A stretch of DNA of 64,000 bases from Colwellia sp. MB3u-45 (GCF_014077005.1 NZ_JACGVC010000044.1:496001-560000); one strand, 5' to 3'. Positions 45,222 to 56,418 are shown, counted from the stretch's first letter. Made by a program: numbers and translations. The notes: generated by a model not told the origin, from the sequence alone.

Positions 45222-46439
45222 TTAGGTTACTTGTTCTAGTTTGGTAAAGTCGATTTTATTTTCTTCTGGTGAACTATCTATTGCCGCTACTTCGTTAAAT
45301 TTTCTTAACAGAATATAACCAAAGCAAGTGAAGAATAGTCCGATAACTACAGCGCCAACCCATTGGATTTGCAAGAAATCTAATTTGAATAGCAAGGTCA
45401 GTAAACTCAAGGCAATAATATTACCAAAGAAGTATTTAACTCTACCTATACGCGCTACGCCTATCTTCAAATTGTCTGTGTATAAGCGAATCAATGAATC
45501 GAGAGAGTTAATGACAAAAGTAATACCGACAAATGCCATGGCAAGATTATAGAAACCAGTAGTTTCTATGCCGTTCATGCTGTAGTAATACAAGACGCTA
45601 AACCATATTGCGATCGGAATAGACGGAAAGATCAACATCGCCAGTAGTACTTGATAAGTGCGTAAACCACTGACAAAACGGGCGGTAAATTGGCCAATCA
45701 TAATACTCCATGCAAACCACCAGTAGAGGTAGAACTCATGATAAGCATTCATTGGCAGCACAAATTCGTGGATGCTTCCAAAGTAGCCGCCCAACATGGC
45801 AAAGGTATTGGCAAATTCGCCAATGCTTGAGTTTTCACCAAAAAATGCGCCACCCCACATTACTGCAATCAACGCGATAAAAAGCCAAGTGGTAGACAGG
45901 CTCAAAATGCGCACATAACGTATGTTGGTACTTGAATACACCGCAAAGGCGATCACCAGTAATACAATTAAGTAAAAAATGCCAACCACAGACTCACCAT
46001 CACCAAGTTCTGGCATATACCAAGGTAAGTTAGACAGTAATAAATAAGCAGTAAAGGCACAGGTGCCGATAATCACAACGTTATTAATGAATTTAACCAG
46101 CGGAATTTCAAAAAATTTTACGCGCGGCTCAATAACACAAAAGTAAAAACAGGTAAGAAAGTAAAAGCTCCAAATAAGAAAGGCCCAAAAACCAAACTCA
46201 ATAGCTAAAGGATTGGTGAAACCATATTCAGGACTGGTGGCTAAATCGGCGTAGCCCGCAAACTCAGTTAATGGGAACATAATAAGTCCCACATCGAGTC
46301 CTGAGGTAAATAAAATGGCAATAAAGGTGAAAGTTTTAACGGGCGTTACACCAACACAGCGAATATTGCCCCATCGATATAATATAAATGCGATTGCGGA
46401 AAAGGTAAATAACATTCCGGCTGATAACCATGTGGTCAT
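45222..46439 (-). CDS. BCCT family-like transporter, divergent and short
   Basis: A 405-residue inner-membrane protein with about ten hydrophobic segments. BCCT carriers (choline, betaine, carnitine) usually exceed 500 residues. The segment EFYLYWWFAWSIMIGQFTARFVSGLR matches the BCCT signature region, but the first helices and the usual glycine motif are not obvious. Position within the bet cluster supports choline or betaine uptake, which remains inference. It is followed by the TorF-type porin and preceded by betA after 185 bases. Confidence 0.75.
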   Translation of the reverse strand: MTTWLSAGMLFTFSAIAFILYRWGNIRCVGVTPVKTFTFIAILFTSGLDVGLIMFPLTEFAGYADLATSPEYGFTNPLAIEFGFWAFLIWSFYFLTCFYFCVIEPRVKFFEIPLVKFINNVVIIGTCAFTAYLLLSNLPWYMPELGDGESVVGIFYLIVLLVIAFAVYSSTNIRYVRILSLSTTWLFIALIAVMWGGAFFGENSSIGEFANTFAMLGGYFGSIHEFVLPMNAYHEFYLYWWFAWSIMIGQFTARFVSGLRTYQVLLAMLIFPSIPIAIWFSVLYYYSMNGIETTGFYNLAMAFVGITFVINSLDSLIRLYTDNLKIGVARIGRVKYFFGNIIALSLLTLLFKLDFLQIQWVGAVVIGLFFTCFGYILLRKFNEVAAIDSSPEENKIDFTKLEQVT

Positions 46440-46624
46440 GATAGTGTCCTTATGATGTTTTTAATCAATATTAAGATAATTAACTCCTATTTTTTTCTTA
46501 TAGTTATAGTGTTCAATATCAAACTTTTAGGTTTGAAAAATTAATTATTTTTGCCATGTTATACACCTAGGTATATAACATGGCGATGATAATTAATTTT
46601 GCTTAGAACACTGATGATTACACT

Positions 46625-48310
46625 TTAGTTGGTGGTGCGTTTTGCTACAGTTGAACGTTGTTGCTCTTGCCAGTTACCCGCTATGGTAACTGCGGCGTTA
46701 GATGGCGCTAACAGTGCTCGAGAGCGAATCATATCGGCGGCACGTTCAGCAACCATAATGGTGGGTGAATTAAGGTTACCATTAGGAATTGTTGGGAATA
46801 TTGACGAATCAACCACTCTCAGTCCTTCAATCCCATGTACGCGCGTTTGTGGGTCAACCACAGCCATTGCATCTGTACCCATTTTGCATGAGCAAGAAGG
46901 GTGGTAGGCACTTTCAACCGACTGGCGTACAAAACTGTCAATTTCTTCATCTGTTTGCACATGAAGGCCAGGCTGAATTTCTTCGCCGCGATAGTTATCA
47001 AGCGCTTGCTGGTTGATAATTTCACGGGTTAGGCGAACACAGGCACGAAATCCTTCACGGTCTGCTTCGTGTTCAAGGTAATTAAAACGAATTTCTGGGT
47101 GTACCTTAGGATCGTTTGATATCGCCTTGATTTGTCCACGACTTTTAGGCTTATTATGGCCAACATGCACTTGAAATCCGTGACCTGCAAAAGCTTCTTT
47201 ACCGTCATAACGCATGGCTGCTGGTAAAAAATGATATTGTAAGTCGGGCCATTCAACACTGGCTTTAGAGCGAATAAAACCACAAGACTCAAAATGGTTG
47301 GTTGAACCTAAGCCTTTTTTACTTAATATCCAGCGCGTACCGATCAGTAGTTTACTCCACCAATCTAACTTGCCATTAAGGGTAATCGGCTGTTTGCACT
47401 TAAATTGAAAATAAAACTCTAGGTGATCTTGCAAGTTTTCGCCAACACCCGGTAAATCGTGTTTTACTTCAATATTAGCAGCTTCAAGCGCGGCTTTAGG
47501 GCCGATACCCGACAGTTGTAAAATGTGCGGTGAGCCAATAGAGCCAGCCGATAAAATAACTTCTTTATGCGCTGAGATATCAACCACTTTACCTTTGTGC
47601 TCGTACCTAACACCAACAGCTTTTTTACCCTCAAGTAGCACTTTATGTACTAGTGCATGGGTAATAACCGTTAAGTTGTTACGCACCATTGCTGGTCGTA
47701 AATAAGCGTTTGCCGTTGATGCACGCACGCCGTTTTTAACCGTCATGTGCATCGGGCCAAAACCCTCTTGTTGACCGGCATTATAATCTTGAGTTTCAAA
47801 ATATCCGGCTTCTACTCCCGCATCAATAAAAGCTCTGTAGAGCGGGTTTTTCATTTCATTGCCGTTGTTTACGCCCAGTGGGCCATCTTTAGCACGATAT
47901 TCATTGGCACTAAATGCCCAGTCTTCTGACTTTTTAAAATAAGGTAAACAATGAGCGTAATCCCACTCTTGTGCGCCATGTTGTTGCCATTCATCAAAAT
48001 CTTTGGCGTGTCCACGGACGTAAACCATGCCGTTGATTGAAGACGAACCGCCTAAAACTTTACCTCTAGGGCAATGCATACGTCGATCATCAAGAAACGG
48101 CTCTGGCTGGCTTTCAAATTGCCAAGCGTATTTTTTTGAATTCATCGGAATAGACAATGCGGTGGGCATTTGAATAAAAATACTTTTATCGCTGCCGCCG
48201 GTCTCAATGAGCAATACATTGTTATCACTGTCTTCACTGAGACGATTTGCTAAGACACAGCCAGCAGAACCTGCACCTACAATAATGTAATCAAATTTTT
48301 CGCTTTTCAT
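46625..48310 (-). CDS. betA: Choline dehydrogenase (GMC oxidoreductase)
   Basis: A 561-residue FAD enzyme that oxidises choline to betaine aldehyde. The ADP-binding motif [16 protein letters not shown] is at about 11-26. GMC signature 1 [19 protein letters not shown] lies near residue 82, signature 2 [16 protein letters not shown] near residue 255, and the active-site histidine in [10 protein letters not shown] near residue 468. Length and motifs match BetA. The C-terminal 25 residues are less conserved. It forms a cluster with betB (80-base gap) and betI. Confidence 0.93.
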   Translation of the reverse strand: MKSEKFDYIIVGAGSAGCVLANRLSEDSDNNVLLIETGGSDKSIFIQMPTALSIPMNSKKYAWQFESQPEPFLDDRRMHCPRGKVLGGSSSINGMVYVRGHAKDFDEWQQHGAQEWDYAHCLPYFKKSEDWAFSANEYRAKDGPLGVNNGNEMKNPLYRAFIDAGVEAGYFETQDYNAGQQEGFGPMHMTVKNGVRASTANAYLRPAMVRNNLTVITHALVHKVLLEGKKAVGVRYEHKGKVVDISAHKEVILSAGSIGSPHILQLSGIGPKAALEAANIEVKHDLPGVGENLQDHLEFYFQFKCKQPITLNGKLDWWSKLLIGTRWILSKKGLGSTNHFESCGFIRSKASVEWPDLQYHFLPAAMRYDGKEAFAGHGFQVHVGHNKPKSRGQIKAISNDPKVHPEIRFNYLEHEADREGFRACVRLTREIINQQALDNYRGEEIQPGLHVQTDEEIDSFVRQSVESAYHPSCSCKMGTDAMAVVDPQTRVHGIEGLRVVDSSIFPTIPNGNLNSPTIMVAERAADMIRSRALLAPSNAAVTIAGNWQEQQRSTVAKRTTN

Positions 48311-48390
48311 TTTAAACCTTTTTAATAATTTACTGCATGAAGACCTTTTTACGATTTAACTATCGAACAATATTTGCGTTGTTCTGTGCG

Positions 48391-49854
48391 TTAAAAAGGA
48401 CTATCGAGTGGCTGTAATCCGATATACACCGCTTTAATTTGGGTGAAATAATTCAGCGTAGAAAGGCCATTTTCTCGACCAACACCTGAACTTTTGTAAC
48501 CACCAACAGGCATCTGCGCAGGTGAGGCGCCAAAGCTGTTTACCCAACAAATACCGGCTTCTATTTGATGAACAACGCGATGTGCACGCGTAATATCTTG
48601 GGTAAATACGCCCGCGGCTAAGCCAAATTCTGTGGCATTGGCTCGGCGGATCACTTCGTCTTCATCGGTAAAGGTTAATACGCTCATAACAGGGCCAAAA
48701 ATTTCTTCACGGCAAATAGTCATCTCGTCGGTACAATCACCAAAAATAGTTGGAGCAACAAAGTAGCCATCAGGTGCATTATCTGGCTTAAGTGATGTGC
48801 CACCATGCACAAGTGTTGCTCCTTCTTTAATACCAATATCAATGTACTCTTGTACTAATTTCATATGTTTAGCTGAAATTAGGGCACCAAAGTTAGTCTC
48901 AGGGTCCATTGGGTCGCCAACCACAATATTCTTTTTAGTACGTTCGAGTAGCTTTGCTATAAAAACTGGATACAGTGATTCTTGTACGAATACGCGCGTG
49001 CCGTTTGTGCACACTTCGCCTTGGGTATAAAAATTACCTAACATAGCAGCAGAAACAGCATTGTCGATGTCAGCATCATCAAAAATGATCAGAGGTGATT
49101 TACCCCCTAACTCCATAGTGACATCTTTTAGCGTACTCGCTGCAGCGGCCATCACTTTTTTACCTGTACCGACTTCACCAGTAAAAGAAACTTTAGCAAT
49201 CTCTGGATGATGGGTTAACCAAGCGCCTACTTCTCCAGCGCCTTGAACCACGTTAAATACGCCGTTGGGTAATCCTGCTTCGGTAAATATTTCTGCCAGC
49301 TTTAATGCGCCCAATGGGGTTTCTTCAGAAGGTTTAAAAATCATCACATTACCGCAAGCTAATGCAGGCGCTGCTTTCCAGCAAGCAATTTGTAATGGGT
49401 AGTTCCAAGCACCAATACCGGCGCAAATACCTAATGGTTCACGGCGTGTATAGTAAAAGTCACCATCAACAGCTTGTTGGGTTCCTTCTATGCCAGGCGC
49501 TAGCCCCGCAAAAAATTCGATAGAGTCAGCGCCGGACAATACATCAACTTCTGATGCTTCTTGCCATGGCTTGCCAGTATCAAGTACTTCAATTTTGGCT
49601 AATTCGTCATTACGCTCGTGTAACAAGGCTACGGCTTTCAGTAAAATTCGGCTACGTTGCGTAGCACTCATGGCAGACCAAGTCGCAAAACCAAGTTTCG
49701 CACTGGCTATCGCTTTTTCTTTAACCTGTTCGTCGGCAACTTCAACTTGATAAATAACTTTGCCCGTTGCAGGGTTAATCACATCAAATGTTTCACCACT
49801 GGCATTATCTATATAAGTACCATCGACATAATTTTTATAACGTATTACTGACAA
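48391..49854 (-). CDS. betB: Betaine aldehyde dehydrogenase
   Basis: A 487-residue NAD(P)-dependent aldehyde dehydrogenase that makes glycine betaine. Visible are the cofactor region [16 protein letters not shown], the NAD loop [11 protein letters not shown], the general base glutamate in [12 protein letters not shown] near residue 250 and the catalytic cysteine in [13 protein letters not shown] near residue 284. The C-terminus has [15 protein letters not shown]. It overlaps the 3' end of betI by 10 bases, a sign of coupled translation. Confidence 0.95.
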   Translation of the reverse strand: MSVIRYKNYVDGTYIDNASGETFDVINPATGKVIYQVEVADEQVKEKAIASAKLGFATWSAMSATQRSRILLKAVALLHERNDELAKIEVLDTGKPWQEASEVDVLSGADSIEFFAGLAPGIEGTQQAVDGDFYYTRREPLGICAGIGAWNYPLQIACWKAAPALACGNVMIFKPSEETPLGALKLAEIFTEAGLPNGVFNVVQGAGEVGAWLTHHPEIAKVSFTGEVGTGKKVMAAAASTLKDVTMELGGKSPLIIFDDADIDNAVSAAMLGNFYTQGEVCTNGTRVFVQESLYPVFIAKLLERTKKNIVVGDPMDPETNFGALISAKHMKLVQEYIDIGIKEGATLVHGGTSLKPDNAPDGYFVAPTIFGDCTDEMTICREEIFGPVMSVLTFTDEDEVIRRANATEFGLAAGVFTQDITRAHRVVHQIEAGICWVNSFGASPAQMPVGGYKSSGVGRENGLSTLNYFTQIKAVYIGLQPLDSPF

Positions 49855-50450
49855 GTAATATCTCCATATTGGTTAATTTGTTCGTTTATAAAGTTTTTAC
49901 ATAATTGTTCAGCTTGGATAAATTCTGCATCAGGCCTCGGGCTTAATGCACAGCGCAGCCACAAGCCATCAATCATTGCAGCGGTTTTCATCGCCGCTAT
50001 TTTTGCTACATCGTCTGCTAGTAATTGACGATATGAAAACAGCAGATTGCTATATAAGCGCTTACTATTGATATGTTGTAATCTTTTCAGCTTTGGCTCA
50101 TGCATTGACTCGGTCCAAAAGCTCAGCCACGTTTTTATGGTGGAAGTAGAGCGTTGAAATGAGGTGAAGTTGGCCTCTACAACCATTTTAAGTCGCTCGG
50201 TTGCTTCAAGTTGTTGCCTAGGAATGCGCTCAAGCAAGGCTAACCTTAACTGTTCTAAAAGGTGCATTATAGTGGCTTCAATCAGGCCCTGTTTGCCACC
50301 AAAATAATGACTAATAATGCCCGAAGATAGGCCGGCAATACGACTAATAGTAATGATGGTTGTATTTTGTAAACCATACTCGCCAATCGATTCTATCGTG
50401 GCATTAATGAGTTGTTGTTTACGCAATGGTTTCATTCCAACTTTAGGCAT
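49845..50450 (-). CDS. betI: TetR-family repressor BetI
   Basis: A 201-residue TetR regulator that in other bacteria represses bet genes until choline binds. The N-terminal helix-turn-helix is at about 10-60 ([23 protein letters not shown], then [22 protein letters not shown]). The ligand-binding domain contains [16 protein letters not shown], as in BetI. It is the first gene of the betI-betB-betA block, and a near-perfect palindrome lies 22 bases before its start codon. Confidence 0.94.
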   Translation of the reverse strand: MPKVGMKPLRKQQLINATIESIGEYGLQNTTIITISRIAGLSSGIISHYFGGKQGLIEATIMHLLEQLRLALLERIPRQQLEATERLKMVVEANFTSFQRSTSTIKTWLSFWTESMHEPKLKRLQHINSKRLYSNLLFSYRQLLADDVAKIAAMKTAAMIDGLWLRCALSPRPDAEFIQAEQLCKNFINEQINQYGDITCQ

Positions 50451-50471
50451 AAGCTTCTTTGTTTTTTATTG

Positions 50472-50485
50472 ATTGAACGTTCAAT
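50472..50485. promoter_or_regulatory. BetI operator
   Basis: ATTGAACGTTCAAT is a perfect 14-bp palindrome at 50472-50485, and flanking bases extend the symmetry to about 24 bp with one mismatched pair. The TTGAACGTTCAA core agrees with BetI/TetR sites I recall upstream of bet genes. Placement between promoter and betI start fits autorepression. Confidence 0.8.
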
Positions 50486-51064
50486 TAATATCTATACTAA
50501 CGGTTTTTGATGAAGTTATCAAACTTGCTTGCAATAATAAAAATAGCGGCAGGTACCGAAACGTGTGGTTTCTGTTGTTTTTACTGCGCTATAGGTGAGT
50601 AATGGTCGCTATAAAATATATGGCATAAGTACCCTTAAAGCTTAGGGGTCTAATGATAATTTTTTAATGAATTGACCTAGATGTTGTTACTTTTACTTAA
50701 GGGGGTTTGGACTATGTAATAGCAAGTTAATTAATTACCGGCTCATTTTTAAGGGGTAAAATGAAAAAAAACGACCTTATATAATTTATAAGGTGCATAA
50801 CTACAGACTACATTTTATTTCTCGTATTTAGCCCTTTTTTCAGACAAAAAAGTAGCATACTTAATCAAATTGGTATTACTAGAACTGGCCGGGGTAAATT
50901 TTCCTGCGCCTTTGATGCTAGCGGGAGAAAAGTAGTGTTGAATAAAGTGATGAGTATTTTTGTGTCTCAAGAAGTTAACAGCCAAAAGTAAAAGTAAAAG
51001 TCGTCACGCTATCCTATATACACGTTGCTTTTTGGGCCTTATAAAAGTCATAAAGCCCAGGCAT
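50486..51064. other. Noncoding stretch upstream of betI
   Basis: About 580 bases between betI and the 3' end of the ModF-like gene. It should contain the bet promoter next to the palindrome. I see no further gene, repeat or RNA structure that I can support. Confidence 0.4.
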
Positions 51065-52462
51065 TTAGAGTTTAATGTGTTGTGTAAAGGTGTCGAGCAA
51101 TTCGTCTTTTCTATGCGTGACAAAGAGTAGGGTGGAGTTACTCTCTTTCATGATCATTTTAATGATTTTCAATATACGATGGCGATTAAACTCATCTAAA
51201 CCTTGTGTTATTTCATCAAGGATCAATAACAAGGGCGCCTTAATCAGCGCTCTAACAATAAGGGCTAATCTTTGTTCACCAAAACTTAAATCATTAAATA
51301 ATATTTTTTCTTTATTATTTAAGCCAACCTTTTTTAACCATTGCTGAGCGTATGTTGTTTGAAATTTTTCAGTTTGTTGATACAAGCCGATAGAATCAAA
51401 AAACCCTGACAGTACCACTGTAAGCAGATTTGAGTTGACTCGATATTGACGATGTAATTCAGGCGTGACTATACCCATGTCTTTTTTGAGTTGCCAAATG
51501 CTTTCTCCACTACCTCGTTGATGGCCAAATAGGGTTAAATCATTACTATAGCATTGTGTACAATCGCCGGTTATTAAGTGTAATAACGTTGATTTACCGC
51601 TACCATTTGGACCGGTAATTAAGGTATGTTGTTGTGGTTTAACGGTTAAATTTAGCCCCTGAAAAACGGTTTTATTTTGATAGCGCACTGTGCCATTAAC
51701 TAATTTGATTAAATAATCATGCGGATATAACGCCGTGCTATAAAACTGTTCGGGCAGGGTTATTGTCTCATCATCATTTTTAAAAAAATCATCGAGCTTA
51801 GCTTGTGTATCAGCGCAATGTTGAGCGCCAATAACACTAAAGTCACCCTGTTTAATTATTGCTAATTGCTCACACCATTTGGGAATGTCGCTACGATTTC
51901 CTAATAAAAGAATGACGGTTATATCACTATTTTGGATAATGCTTTTAAACAATATCGATAAGGTTTCGCTACTTTCTTGATCTAAACTGTCAAAAGGGTC
52001 TTCACAAATAATCAGCTTTTTTTCATCTAACAGGGCTGAAAGTAACAGCAGCTTCCGCGCTTCACCTGAGCTTAATTGTCGGTAACCTGAGGTTAATAAA
52101 TGCGCTAAGCCTACTCGCTTGATCAATGGATGGTTTAGTTTATCTTGAGGTAAAAAATCTTGTACAAGTGTGCCAATATCTTGCTGATCTTTAAAGTCGC
52201 TGGTATCGATTTTTAACTCGTGTTCATAAATCTTTTGTTGTTGCTCAAAAGAAATAATAGCGATTTCATTTGGCGCAGGTAACAAGATTACCTCGACAGA
52301 ATGTGGTGTTAATTCCCCCGATAATAATTGAGCAAGCTGTTGTTTACCTGAGTCATTAGTGCCCATTACACACCAAGTTTTAGATTGTCCAATAGGCCAA
52401 CTCTCGATCATTAATTTTGTATGACAGTAACTTTTAATATCAAATTTATTCAAGATAACCAA
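51065..52462 (-). CDS. modF: ModF-like tandem ABC ATPase
   Basis: A 465-residue protein of two fused ABC ATPase domains and no membrane segment. The second domain is canonical: Walker A TGPNGSGKSTLL near residue 283, signature LSFGEQRLAL and Walker B LLLILDEITQGLD. The first is variant: Walker A reads GTNDSGKQQL, the signature LSSGEARKLL is good, and Walker B is KLIICEDPFDSLD. This layout matches ModF (PhrA), associated with molybdate transport in E. coli. No modABC genes are near, so the role is open. Confidence 0.82.
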   Translation of the reverse strand: MVILNKFDIKSYCHTKLMIESWPIGQSKTWCVMGTNDSGKQQLAQLLSGELTPHSVEVILLPAPNEIAIISFEQQQKIYEHELKIDTSDFKDQQDIGTLVQDFLPQDKLNHPLIKRVGLAHLLTSGYRQLSSGEARKLLLLSALLDEKKLIICEDPFDSLDQESSETLSILFKSIIQNSDITVILLLGNRSDIPKWCEQLAIIKQGDFSVIGAQHCADTQAKLDDFFKNDDETITLPEQFYSTALYPHDYLIKLVNGTVRYQNKTVFQGLNLTVKPQQHTLITGPNGSGKSTLLHLITGDCTQCYSNDLTLFGHQRGSGESIWQLKKDMGIVTPELHRQYRVNSNLLTVVLSGFFDSIGLYQQTEKFQTTYAQQWLKKVGLNNKEKILFNDLSFGEQRLALIVRALIKAPLLLILDEITQGLDEFNRHRILKIIKMIMKESNSTLLFVTHRKDELLDTFTQHIKL

Positions 52463-52776
52463 CTTTTTTAAAACACTATGCGCTATTATTTTCTACCACT
52501 TTGCGCTTTGCAAGCCTAATAATCGATATTGTTTTATTTCAGAGGTTAATTCCCTTCACGTAACTTCACTCGACACAGACCTTGATGCCGTGTGAATTCT
52601 CATCGAGAGACAAAAAGAAAAAAATCATCATCATGGCATGAAACTGACTTATAGCGGTTTTATTAATAAAAGGCTCTGCTTTATATACAGGTAAAATATG
52701 TACATACACAAGCCAGTAGTTGCTTGTTTTAGCAGGTGTAATGCTCAGAAAATTAATCAGCTTAGTCATCTGTTTT
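52463..52776. other. Noncoding stretch upstream of the ModF-like gene
   Basis: About 310 bases with no gene that I can support. It leads into the 12-bp tandem repeats and terminator listed next. Confidence 0.35.
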
Positions 52777-52836
52777 ATCGGCAAAAGTATCGGTAATAGA
52801 ATCGGCAATATAATAGGTAATATAATAGGTAATAAA
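52777..52836. repeat. 12-bp tandem repeat, five copies
   Basis: Five 12-base units, from ATCGGCAAAAGT and ATCGGTAATAGA to ATAGGTAATAAA. The array abuts the terminator downstream of dnaK. It resembles in style the 12-bp array at 56125. Confidence 0.8.
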
Positions 52837-52868
52837 AAACCCCTAATAATAAATATCAGGGGTTTGTT
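52834..52868 (-). terminator. Terminator after dnaK
   Basis: AAAAAACCCCT (52834-52844) pairs with AGGGGTTTGTTTT (52858-52870). On the minus strand the stem CCCCT/AGGGG with flanking AAA/TTT is followed by a run of T, about 60 bases past the dnaK stop. Confidence 0.85.
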
Positions 52869-52928
52869 TTTAGACTTTAGCTAGTCAGTGAATTAACCTC
52901 TAGCTAATAATGAATGAGACTTTAGCGA

Positions 52929-54821
52929 TTAACCGTTGCTAACATCTTCAAAGTCAGCATCAATAACATCGTCGCTTTTAGCTTCATCGTTGGCTGCTTC
53001 ACCTTGATGTTGTGCTTCTTGGGCCTTTTCCGCTTGCATTATTTTACTGTAGGCCTCTTGCAAGGTCTTTTGTCGCATTTCAATCGCGGCTTTGTCATCA
53101 CCATTAACCGCCATTTTTAGTTGCTCAATTAACGTTTTAAGCTCAGTTTGCTGATCATCACTCAAACTTGTCATTGATGTTTGCACCGTATGAATTAATT
53201 GATCCGCTTGGTTACGTTGCTCAACTAACTCACGCTTTTGCTTATCTTCAGTGGCGTGACTCAGTGCATCGTTTACCATGCGATTAACTTCGTCTTCTGT
53301 TAAGCCACTTGAAGCGGTAATTTTAATGCTTTGCTCCTTACCGGTTGCTTTGTCTTTTGCGGTGACATTTAAAATACCGTCCGCATCAATATCAAAGGTA
53401 ACTTCAACTTGCACTGAACCGCGTGGGCCAGGCTTAATATCAGTTAAGTTAAATTGACCTAACGATTTGTTGTCTGTCGCCATTTCACGTTGGCCCTGTA
53501 ACACATGTACCGTTACGGCGGCTTGATTATCTTCTGCCGTTGAAAAGGTTTCAGAAGCCCGTGTCGGTATGGTGGTATTTTTCTCAATAAGCTTGGTCAT
53601 TACCCCGCCTAAGGTTTCAATACCCAGTGACAATGGCGTTACATCAAGTAACAACACATCGCCCACTGTGCCTGACAACACACCCGCTTGTATGGCAGCA
53701 CCCATGGCAACGGCTTCATCTGGATTAACATCTTTACGTGGCTCTTTACCAAAAAAGTCTTTAACTGCTGCTTGTACTTTTGGCATGCGTGACTGACCAC
53801 CAACCAAAATTACTTGGCTAATATCTGCTTTGCTTAAACCCGCATCCTTCAATGCTTGTGCACATGGCGCAATAGTGCTTTTTACTAAGTCATCAACTAA
53901 TGACTCTAGTTTAGCCCGAGTCACTTGTATTTTTAAGTGTTTAGGGCCGCTAGCATCCGCGGTAACATAAGGTAAATTTATGTCAGTTTGTAAGGCTGAC
54001 GACAATTCTATTTTTGCTTTTTCCGCCGCTTCTTTAATACGCTGTAACGCTAAAGGGTCTTGTTTAATATCAATACCGCTTTCTTTTTTAAACTCATCAG
54101 CAAGGTAATTGATTAAGCGTAAATCAAAATCTTCGCCGCCTAGAAAGGTATCGCCATTAGTGGCTAATACTTCAAATTGTTTTTCACCGTCAACATTAGA
54201 TATTTCAATAATAGAGACATCAAAAGTACCTCCACCTAAATCGTAAACCGCCACTTTTTGGTCAGCTTTACTATTTTTGTCTACACCGTAAGCTAATGCG
54301 GCAGCGGTAGGTTCGTTAATAATACGCTTAACATTAAGCCCTGCAATTTTACCTGCGTCTTTAGTTGCTTGGCGTTGTGAATCATTAAAGTAGGCCGGTA
54401 CAGTAATAACCGCATCGGTGACTGTTTCACCTAAATAAGCTTCAGCATCTTTTTTCAATTTACGTAAAATTTGTGCTGACACTTCCTGTGGCGATAAGGC
54501 TTTACCATTTACTTCAACCCAAGCGTCACCGTTACTTGCTTTTATAATTTTATAAGGCGCTAATTTAATATCTTTTTGCACCTCTTTATCATCAAACTTA
54601 CGACCAATTAAGCGCTTAATTGCAAATAATGTATTGCTTGAGTTTGTCACCGCTTGTCTTTTTGCGGGTTGGCCGGCTAATGTTTCATTGTTGGCATAAG
54701 CCACAATGGATGGTGTGGTGCGGCTACCTTCTGCATTTTCAATAATTTTTGCCACGCCGCCTTCCATAACCGCGACACATGAGTTTGTTGTACCTAAATC
54801 AATACCGATAGTCTTAGACAT
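52929..54821 (-). CDS. dnaK: Hsp70 chaperone DnaK
   Basis: About 630 residues, full length. The ATPase domain begins [18 protein letters not shown], with the phosphate loop [17 protein letters not shown] near residue 190 and [14 protein letters not shown] near 335. The linker and substrate-binding domain contain [20 protein letters not shown]. The C-terminus ends [12 protein letters not shown], close to the usual acidic DnaK tail. The ATG at 54821 has AGGTGA upstream. The GTG at 54830 is less likely. No dnaJ or grpE is adjacent, so this may be a second DnaK or a rearranged locus. Confidence 0.95.
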   Translation of the reverse strand: MSKTIGIDLGTTNSCVAVMEGGVAKIIENAEGSRTTPSIVAYANNETLAGQPAKRQAVTNSSNTLFAIKRLIGRKFDDKEVQKDIKLAPYKIIKASNGDAWVEVNGKALSPQEVSAQILRKLKKDAEAYLGETVTDAVITVPAYFNDSQRQATKDAGKIAGLNVKRIINEPTAAALAYGVDKNSKADQKVAVYDLGGGTFDVSIIEISNVDGEKQFEVLATNGDTFLGGEDFDLRLINYLADEFKKESGIDIKQDPLALQRIKEAAEKAKIELSSALQTDINLPYVTADASGPKHLKIQVTRAKLESLVDDLVKSTIAPCAQALKDAGLSKADISQVILVGGQSRMPKVQAAVKDFFGKEPRKDVNPDEAVAMGAAIQAGVLSGTVGDVLLLDVTPLSLGIETLGGVMTKLIEKNTTIPTRASETFSTAEDNQAAVTVHVLQGQREMATDNKSLGQFNLTDIKPGPRGSVQVEVTFDIDADGILNVTAKDKATGKEQSIKITASSGLTEDEVNRMVNDALSHATEDKQKRELVEQRNQADQLIHTVQTSMTSLSDDQQTELKTLIEQLKMAVNGDDKAAIEMRQKTLQEAYSKIMQAEKAQEAQHQGEAANDEAKSDDVIDADFEDVSNG

Positions 54822-55189
54822 AATAATCACCTATTCTTTTTAAAAGCACTTAATAAAAAAGGTCTGATGCTTTATGGCTATGACCAATAAGCAGTTTGAC
54901 CGTATAAACAACCTTGAATAAACCCATAACTCTAAGGGGTTAACGCAAGGTGCTTGGTTAGTGGCGCTATATTACGCAAGCTCATAAAATGCTTCTGTCA
55001 CAAATATGACAGTAGCGATGATTTTGTATTTTTTTTATTCTTTTACTTTTTTTAAAGATAAAAATCAGCAAATTAACCCGATAAATAGCGAAAATAAAAT
55101 GTTTGCCAAGCAATATTAGCTTTTGCTATATAGCGATAACTCGTTAGAATAAAAACACTTGCTATTGCAACCACTAAAGCTATTTATTT
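54822..55189. other. Divergent promoter region, dnaK and Crp/Fnr gene
   Basis: About 370 bases shared by two divergent genes. I looked for a sigma-32 heat-shock promoter in the dnaK direction and found none that fits. It holds ordinary AT-rich sequence. Confidence 0.4.
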
Positions 55190-55954
55190 ATGTATAAAAA
55201 TGTCACTCATTTACCGCAAAAAGCCAGTCCGGTACTCGTCAGGCAAGCTAATATTTTTGCCGACTTACCGATAAAGTTAATTGAAGACTTTCAACAAGAA
55301 TTTCAGCTTGATGAATGGCGCAAAGGTGATTACTTTAATTCCGACTTATTAACCCAGCGCTTTTTTGTGGTGATTGATGGCAGTTTAGAAATTAAACAAA
55401 GTAACCCTGAAACCGGCCGAGAAGCTACGTTAGATATGCTGTATGCCGGTGATTGCTTTGATTTAATGGTGTTATTAGATGACCAACCGCATGACGTTAT
55501 TGTTTCACCCTTAACCACAGTAAAATTACTGTCAGTAAAACTGGCAACAATGCGACATTGGCTGTGGACTTATCCTGAATTTAACCAACAGTTTATGCCT
55601 TATTTAGCGAAAAAAATGCGTGAAAAAGAGCAGCAAACTAGTAGCCTAGTTTTACACGATGTTACTACGCGTTTAAGCCGTATTATTTTAGAGCACATTA
55701 ATAAAATTAAATTTTATACCGGCGCTAAAACAGAAGAACATCAGCATCATTTAGTAAATGGCTTAAACGATGAAACCTTGGCGCGAATGACAGGCTCAGT
55801 CAGGCAAGTAATCAATAAACAATTACAGCACTGGAAAAAAGCGGGCACCATTGATAAAAAACGTAATCAACTGATTGTTAAAGATTTAGAAGCATTAGAA
55901 AAAGCGGCTAAATACAGCCAAGATTTAACGAATGCGCCTTCTATTAAACGCTAA
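55190..55954 (+). CDS. Crp/Fnr family transcription regulator
   Basis: A 254-residue protein with a cyclic-nucleotide-binding-like domain (about 22-140; FFVVIDGSLEIKQ, YAGDCFDLMVLL), a long dimerisation helix and a C-terminal winged helix (about 165-235; DETLARMTGSVRQVINKQLQHWKKAGTI). The FNR cysteine cluster is missing, so it is not an iron-sulfur oxygen sensor of that kind. The effector is unknown. It is divergent from dnaK, which it might regulate, but that is only inferred from position. Confidence 0.87.
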   Translation: MYKNVTHLPQKASPVLVRQANIFADLPIKLIEDFQQEFQLDEWRKGDYFNSDLLTQRFFVVIDGSLEIKQSNPETGREATLDMLYAGDCFDLMVLLDDQPHDVIVSPLTTVKLLSVKLATMRHWLWTYPEFNQQFMPYLAKKMREKEQQTSSLVLHDVTTRLSRIILEHINKIKFYTGAKTEEHQHHLVNGLNDETLARMTGSVRQVINKQLQHWKKAGTIDKKRNQLIVKDLEALEKAAKYSQDLTNAPSIKR

Positions 55955-56418
55955 TCGCGATAACAGCTAATGACTTAACCAAGCCATTATCACTTTGATA
56001 TGGAACGGGAGGTTTTTTATTGGTTATTGTTATGACTTTTTCCTATGCTAAGTCTAGGCTAATTTTTAGTACATTGAAGCGGGTGATCTTTATTAAGGTG
56101 AACGTTCTTGATAACACTAAAAAAATAACTAGATGGATAACTAGATAGATAACTAGATAGATAACTAAAAGAATAACTAGATGGATAATAATGGTTATTT
56201 TGAATAGACATGCAAGGAGATATTGGTTTATTCTCAATTAACCTAAAGTAGACGCATAGAAAAAAAGTGGCATTAGGCTAGACTCAGAATGATGGAATTC
56301 TGCACAAAACCTTCAAGTTTCTCATAAAAAACTGCAGGCCGCGATCCTAAAATCAATATTTACTTCAATGGTTACACAAGCTGTAGCACATGTTTTTTTG
56401 ATAATAAGGAGTTAAAAA
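55955..56418. other. Noncoding stretch with a 12-bp repeat array
   Basis: About 460 bases upstream of the repeat GGDEF-EAL gene. At 56125-56184 lie five copies of a 12-base unit, ATAACTAGATGG or ATAACTAGATAG, one diverged. The rest shows nothing I recognise. AAGGAG precedes the next ATG by seven bases. Confidence 0.6.
56125..56184. repeat. 12-bp tandem repeat, five copies
   Basis: Units at 56125, 56137, 56149, 56161 and 56173, consensus ATAACTAGATAG. They lie about 240 bases before the repeat GGDEF-EAL gene. Confidence 0.85.

Noticed and set aside
51020-51064. Terminator for the ModF-like gene
   Set aside because: TGGGC and GCCCA arms form a stem near 51033-51060, but on the minus strand it is followed by A, not T, so it does not have the form of an intrinsic terminator for that gene.
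54822-55189. Sigma-32 heat-shock promoter for dnaK
   Set aside because: The word CCTTGAATAAACCCAT near 54911 has both halves, but it is on the plus strand, pointing away from dnaK, and its spacing is far too short.
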